This document shows positions 60,441 to 64,000 of a stretch of DNA of 64,000 bases, in pieces; the stretch's first letter is position 1; every line of letters begins with the position of its first letter. Both the position numbers and the translations under genes were made by a program. The stretch covers positions 18,467,303 to 18,531,302 of the forward strand of contig NC_092581.1 of NCBI RefSeq assembly GCF_037975245.1, given 5' to 3'. The stretch is from Apostichopus japonicus (lineage: Eukaryota; Echinodermata; Holothuroidea; Aspidochirotida; Stichopodidae). A model generated the notes under the pieces. The model saw nothing but the letters and a program-made list of their open reading frames with translations, was not told where the DNA came from and did not search any database.

Positions 60441-60841
60441 GGCGTATCAGCCAATTTTTCTTTGCCAAATGTAACCAGTCGATCCGTACTATTCTTCACG
60501 CTATGAGGGATTCATTCCTGCGATTGCGGCTGTGTGTCATTCATTCCTGCTTTGATCGCGCCGGCCTCTGTGAAGCGTATGTAGAAAGGGGAGGAATATA
60601 TAACAGCCGTAGCATTTCCTATTTGTATGTAGGGAGACTCGATCACGTCGCTGAGCAGACTCAGCATAGTCCAAGGTCTATCTATATTCCAAGCGGATTT
60701 TCGTTAGTGTACGTTTGGAAGGTTGCACAATTTGAATTGAAGTTGACAAACGCCCTCTTTACAGTGACGTCTCACGTACCTCTTGCGTTCGACAGGGGAG
60801 CAATTTCGCAAGGAGGGAGCTTTGAAAACCGGTTCCTAAAA
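60441..60841 (+). promoter_or_regulatory. PPIL4 upstream region
   Basis: The 400 bp between the miniature element and the PPIL4 ATG. More GC-rich and CpG-containing than its surroundings (for example GATCGCGCCGGCC near 60555), as expected of a housekeeping promoter/5' UTR. AAAATGGCTG at the start codon resembles a YY1 site. The frame in phase with PPIL4 stays open from 60431 through this region. Confidence 0.45.
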
Positions 60842-63444
60842 ATGGCTGTTTTGCTTGAAACGACGATGGGTGATATTGTTGTCGATCTTTACCCTGAGGA
60901 AAGACCCCGTTGTAAGTCTAACGTGCCACACGCTGTCTTTACCCTGGTTTGGAATAGCCTTAGATTCAGACATGTCCTTGTCTATGTTTCACTACGCGTT
61001 AGTCAGTTGCCTTGCATTTCTATAGTAGATGTATGGGTTAAGCGAAATCGTGTTTGGGTTGTTGGTCACGAACTAGGCAGCGAATTTATGGTTTATTAAG
61101 GGCTTTTTACACAAATTTGTTCACAGACTGTTTGGCAATCAACTTAATTTTAGCTCATTAATACGAGTATACAGTAGATAGATTGTTTTTTGGGGTTAAA
61201 ATGATGGCTAAATTCAGTGATAGCATACATGGAATTGTATGACCCAATATCATTCATAGCTAATTGCACAGCATTTCTCTTCTAAAGAGTACATATTTCA
61301 ATAGTAGATCCAGTTAATAGTTATATAAAAGTCATGTATTCATGACCCTATCGTTCCGTTAATGTGATAACCAAATGGTAGGCCCAAATAAACTTCTGAC
61401 TAGGCCTATAGGCTTAACTACTATTACTAACATAAAACTTGGCAAATGATTTAAATAAACCATTACATGTGTTACTTTGTGCTTGCTGCATTTCTTGACA
61501 TGTGTCTCATTTGAGTATGTAGGATGTAGTTAGAAAACATCACTGTAGTTTTAAGATATTCACTATGCCTATAGTTAAGATTTTAATGGGAAAATTCTCA
61601 AAAACAAGCTTGTTTATATTGTGACAAATTCTTGGTATAGTATGTATTAGCTTAACACATCACAGGCATGGGAAAATCCTGCAAAATGTTGTACTCAAAT
61701 GTATGAACTATTCTGTAAGAAGTGCAGACAAGCTCAAGTGTTGTCCTATTGTTTGGTTTTGTTCAAGGATATTAAACAACTTAATCACAGAGCTTACCAG
61801 CATTTTTAGAGGTCTTTTACTAACCCATCCATTCATCTCCAGTCATTCAATAAACCATTCCATCTCATTTGACTAACAATTCATAACATTCCATCTCCAT
61901 TCACCCACATCCCAAACATATAGCTGTTCCTTTATAGCTATTATCTCACCCCTAGGTGGTCAGGACAAAGTCAGTATGATTTAGTTGAATTTAGTTTGGA
62001 GATGTTCTGGCTACATAGTTGTGAGGAGATGTGTTCGTAACTCTACTTTATGTATGTCAAATTTTATTTGCACTAATTTGTTATAGGAGTAGAATCTACA
62101 CTTGTAATATTTAGGTTTCAGTTATATTGACAAATCCCCTGTTGTAATTATTTTGTATTGCCTTTGTTTAACCTTCTTGGGCGGCACCTCATTACAGGTG
62201 GATAAGGGTTCAGCTTTTTTCAATTTTTTGGGTAAAAATTGTGAATTCTGCATGACAAACTTCGTTGTTTATGAGGTACAATTTATCAAGTCAGAAGTAT
62301 ATTTTTTCATCTGTATGAATAGTAAACAAAGTTTGGGTCCTTTATACATCAAGCATTATCTACCTTGGTTCATTGTTTTTAATTTTACATTTTTCATAGG
62401 TTGCCTCAATTTCTTGAAGTTGTGTAAGATGAAATACTACAACTTCAACATTTTCCACTCAGTGCAGGTAAGATTCAGCATTTTGCTGCTTTGTGCTTAA
62501 AGGTAGTCAGTATAGGCCCCAAATTATAGCATGCTATAATTGCTAGAAGTTTTCAAAAGGACTTTCCTGGAGTTTCTTTACTCTCCAAATTGTTCTCAGA
62601 CATTTTTAAGGAACACACAACATGACTGAATGTCCCAGTGAGGAAAATTTCCTCGTAGGTTGTAATAAAAACAGTTTAAGAATTTTGACCAAAGGTGACC
62701 ATATTTGAATATCTCGCATATTTTTGGGACCAATATAGCATACCTTTAATTATATGATTGATGAATATTATTGAAAAGATCTTCAGCAGGGAAACCACTT
62801 GATCAGTACAATTGTATTCAAGTCCTCTTTTATTATCAGAAAACTGCAATTCTTAAGTCTAATCAGACGTATGTTACTACATTACACTGTCTAATACCAA
62901 AAATGTGTAGATCACTGTCTTTTTGGTTACGATGCCGAAGGCTCATTAACCTTTGCAATCGTGCTGGCGTCTGTGTGTGCACGTGTCTGTGTGTGTGTGT
63001 ATGTGACGGCCAGCTTGAAAACACGATATCTCAAGAAGCACAAGTTGAGTCAATGTCATGCTTGGTAGGTATATGCCCCATGATGTGTAGTATGTGAAAT
63101 TGGTGGAGGTCAACAGATGTCAAAATCTGAAAAACGTTTTAAACATGATAACTCCAAAATTAAAGCTACAGTTAATCTGTTGATTCTCCAATGGTATAAT
63201 TTTGTGAAGGGGCTCTATAAGTCTTTAACAGAACATACAGTTATCCAGGAAAGTTCAATAAAATTTGAAACATAGTCTGTAGTATTGCTTAAAAGCTGAT
63301 GACCTTTAACCTCTTGCATCATTCTATATATCCTTGATGAACTTTCTTATATAAGATGTATGTCTTTCTTATTTCGTAGAGAAGTTTTATGGCACAAACT
63401 GGAGATCCATCAGGGACTGGTACTGGGGGACAGTCTGTCTTCGG
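60842..63444 (+). CDS. PPIL4: PPIL4, cyclophilin-like peptidyl-prolyl isomerase with RRM (3' partial)
   Basis: Nuclear cyclophilin associated with the spliceosome. Three exons are visible: 60842-60911, 62400-62467 and 63380-63444, joining in phases 1, 0 and 2. The start MAVLLETTMGDIVVDLYPEE is nearly the human MAVLLETTLGDVVIDLYTEE; exon 2 gives CLNFLKLCKMKYYNFNIFHS, and exon 3 RSFMAQTGDPSGTGTGGQSV. These form the first half of the cyclophilin domain; the rest and the RRM and basic tail must lie beyond base 64000. The position of the catalytic Arg55 of cyclophilin A (FHR) is Ser here (FHS); human PPIL4 also lacks that Arg, while Phe60, Met61 and Gln63 positions are kept. The start is chosen by homology. 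Confidence 0.95.
60912..62399 (+). other. PPIL4: PPIL4 intron 1
   Basis: AT-rich intron with no exon, RNA gene or repeat that I can support. A short C/T-rich run of CCATTC and CATTCA words occurs near 61826-61912. Confidence 0.6.
62497..62749. mobile_element. TTAA-bounded miniature element, family II copy 2
   Basis: A 253-bp block in PPIL4 intron 2 starting 30 bp after the exon 2 donor. Ends: TTAAAGGTAGTCAGTATAGG on the left and, read inverted, TTAAAGGTATGCTATATTGG on the right. The left arm carries ATTATAGCATGCTATAA, related to TATAGCACGCTA in the element at 48410-48771. TTAA bounds both ends. Confidence 0.65.
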
Positions 63445-64000
63445 GTGAGTATGTTTTCTTGTAATACATACAGCATAAATAGGTAGCAAGACAGCACTCA
63501 TGTTCCTTCGAATTGTTTGAAATGATTTTTTGGGGTGAAATCCTCATTAAGGTGCATTTTGAGTTGGTTTTGTAACTTTTTATCCTGCTGACCAAGTCCT
63601 GTAATATTCTTACAAATCCCTCTCAACCAGTTGAATGTTCCTTACTATGAAGAGATCCTCAAAGGTCAAAAATTACATTGTGTGTTATGCCTTTCTGTTT
63701 AGTCCAAATTGACAAGGCACTATCAGATCCAAGAGAAGACATGTTTTGTTGGCTTTGGTGTATCAGGAAATTTGAAAAGCAAAAATAAGTTATTTCTGTG
63801 AAATTATGGTAATGGATACAGCCTAGTGACTTTTATTCTGGTCTAACAATACTTTCAGTTGGTTTATAAAGTGTAGGAACAGAGGGGGATTGAAGGAGGG
63901 GTGGGGGGGGAGTGGGGACAGACAAGGTGGTAAGGAGTTAACAGATTTTATTCAATTTCCATATCTGTGTGAAGGGGCATGGATTAACGATTTTGGCTTT
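63445..64000 (+). other. PPIL4: PPIL4 intron 3 (runs off the window)
   Basis: Intronic sequence after the GG/gtgagt donor. A G-rich stretch occurs at 63881-63925. No fourth exon is visible before the window ends. Confidence 0.6.

Overview
The window is animal nuclear DNA: AT-rich, with intron-split genes using ordinary GT..AG splice sites, long introns, microsatellites and several small DNA-transposon remnants. The proteins align to metazoan families, mostly to vertebrate-like versions. Together with the repeat style this suggests a marine deuterostome invertebrate, probably an echinoderm or other ambulacrarian. The sequence alone does not fix the species. There is no bacterial, plasmid, phage or CRISPR content.

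Layout. (1) Bases 659-7553, plus strand: ten exons of RMI1, the OB-fold scaffold of the BLM-TOP3A dissolvasome; the first exon(s) lie left of the window. (2) Bases 9978-15601, minus strand: a complete eight-exon DNAJC8, a nuclear J-domain protein linked to splicing, convergent with RMI1. (3) Bases 15602-18827: an intergenic stretch ending in a probable divergent promoter with an NRF1-type site and a possible short minus-strand transcript. (4) Bases 18828-57626, plus strand: a complete 27-exon afadin (AFDN/Canoe) gene. My exon model is in frame throughout and gives 2,088 residues with RA1, RA2, FHA, DIL, PDZ, a proline-rich region and a C-terminal coiled coil; intron 1 is about 12 kb and the last exon is 2.7 kb. 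(5) Bases 60842 onward, plus strand: the first three exons of PPIL4, a spliceosome-associated cyclophilin; the rest lies right of the window.

The four genes do not form a pathway. RMI1 acts in recombination intermediate processing, DNAJC8 and PPIL4 in nuclear RNA processing, and afadin at adherens junctions. AFDN and PPIL4 are both on human chromosome 6q, so their adjacency may reflect an old linkage.

No wholly new multi-gene system is visible. The most interesting signals are structural: a 76-bp tandem triplication carrying the splice acceptor of AFDN exon 22; a 42-bp coding repeat in RMI1 that carries its own splice-acceptor sequence; four related copies of an intronic element in AFDN, three of which keep a hairpin with compensatory stem changes; two families of TTAA-bounded miniature elements; a hAT-like element with an exact 8-bp target duplication; a 498-bp palindromic element; and a U2 snRNA-derived fragment in AFDN intron 1.
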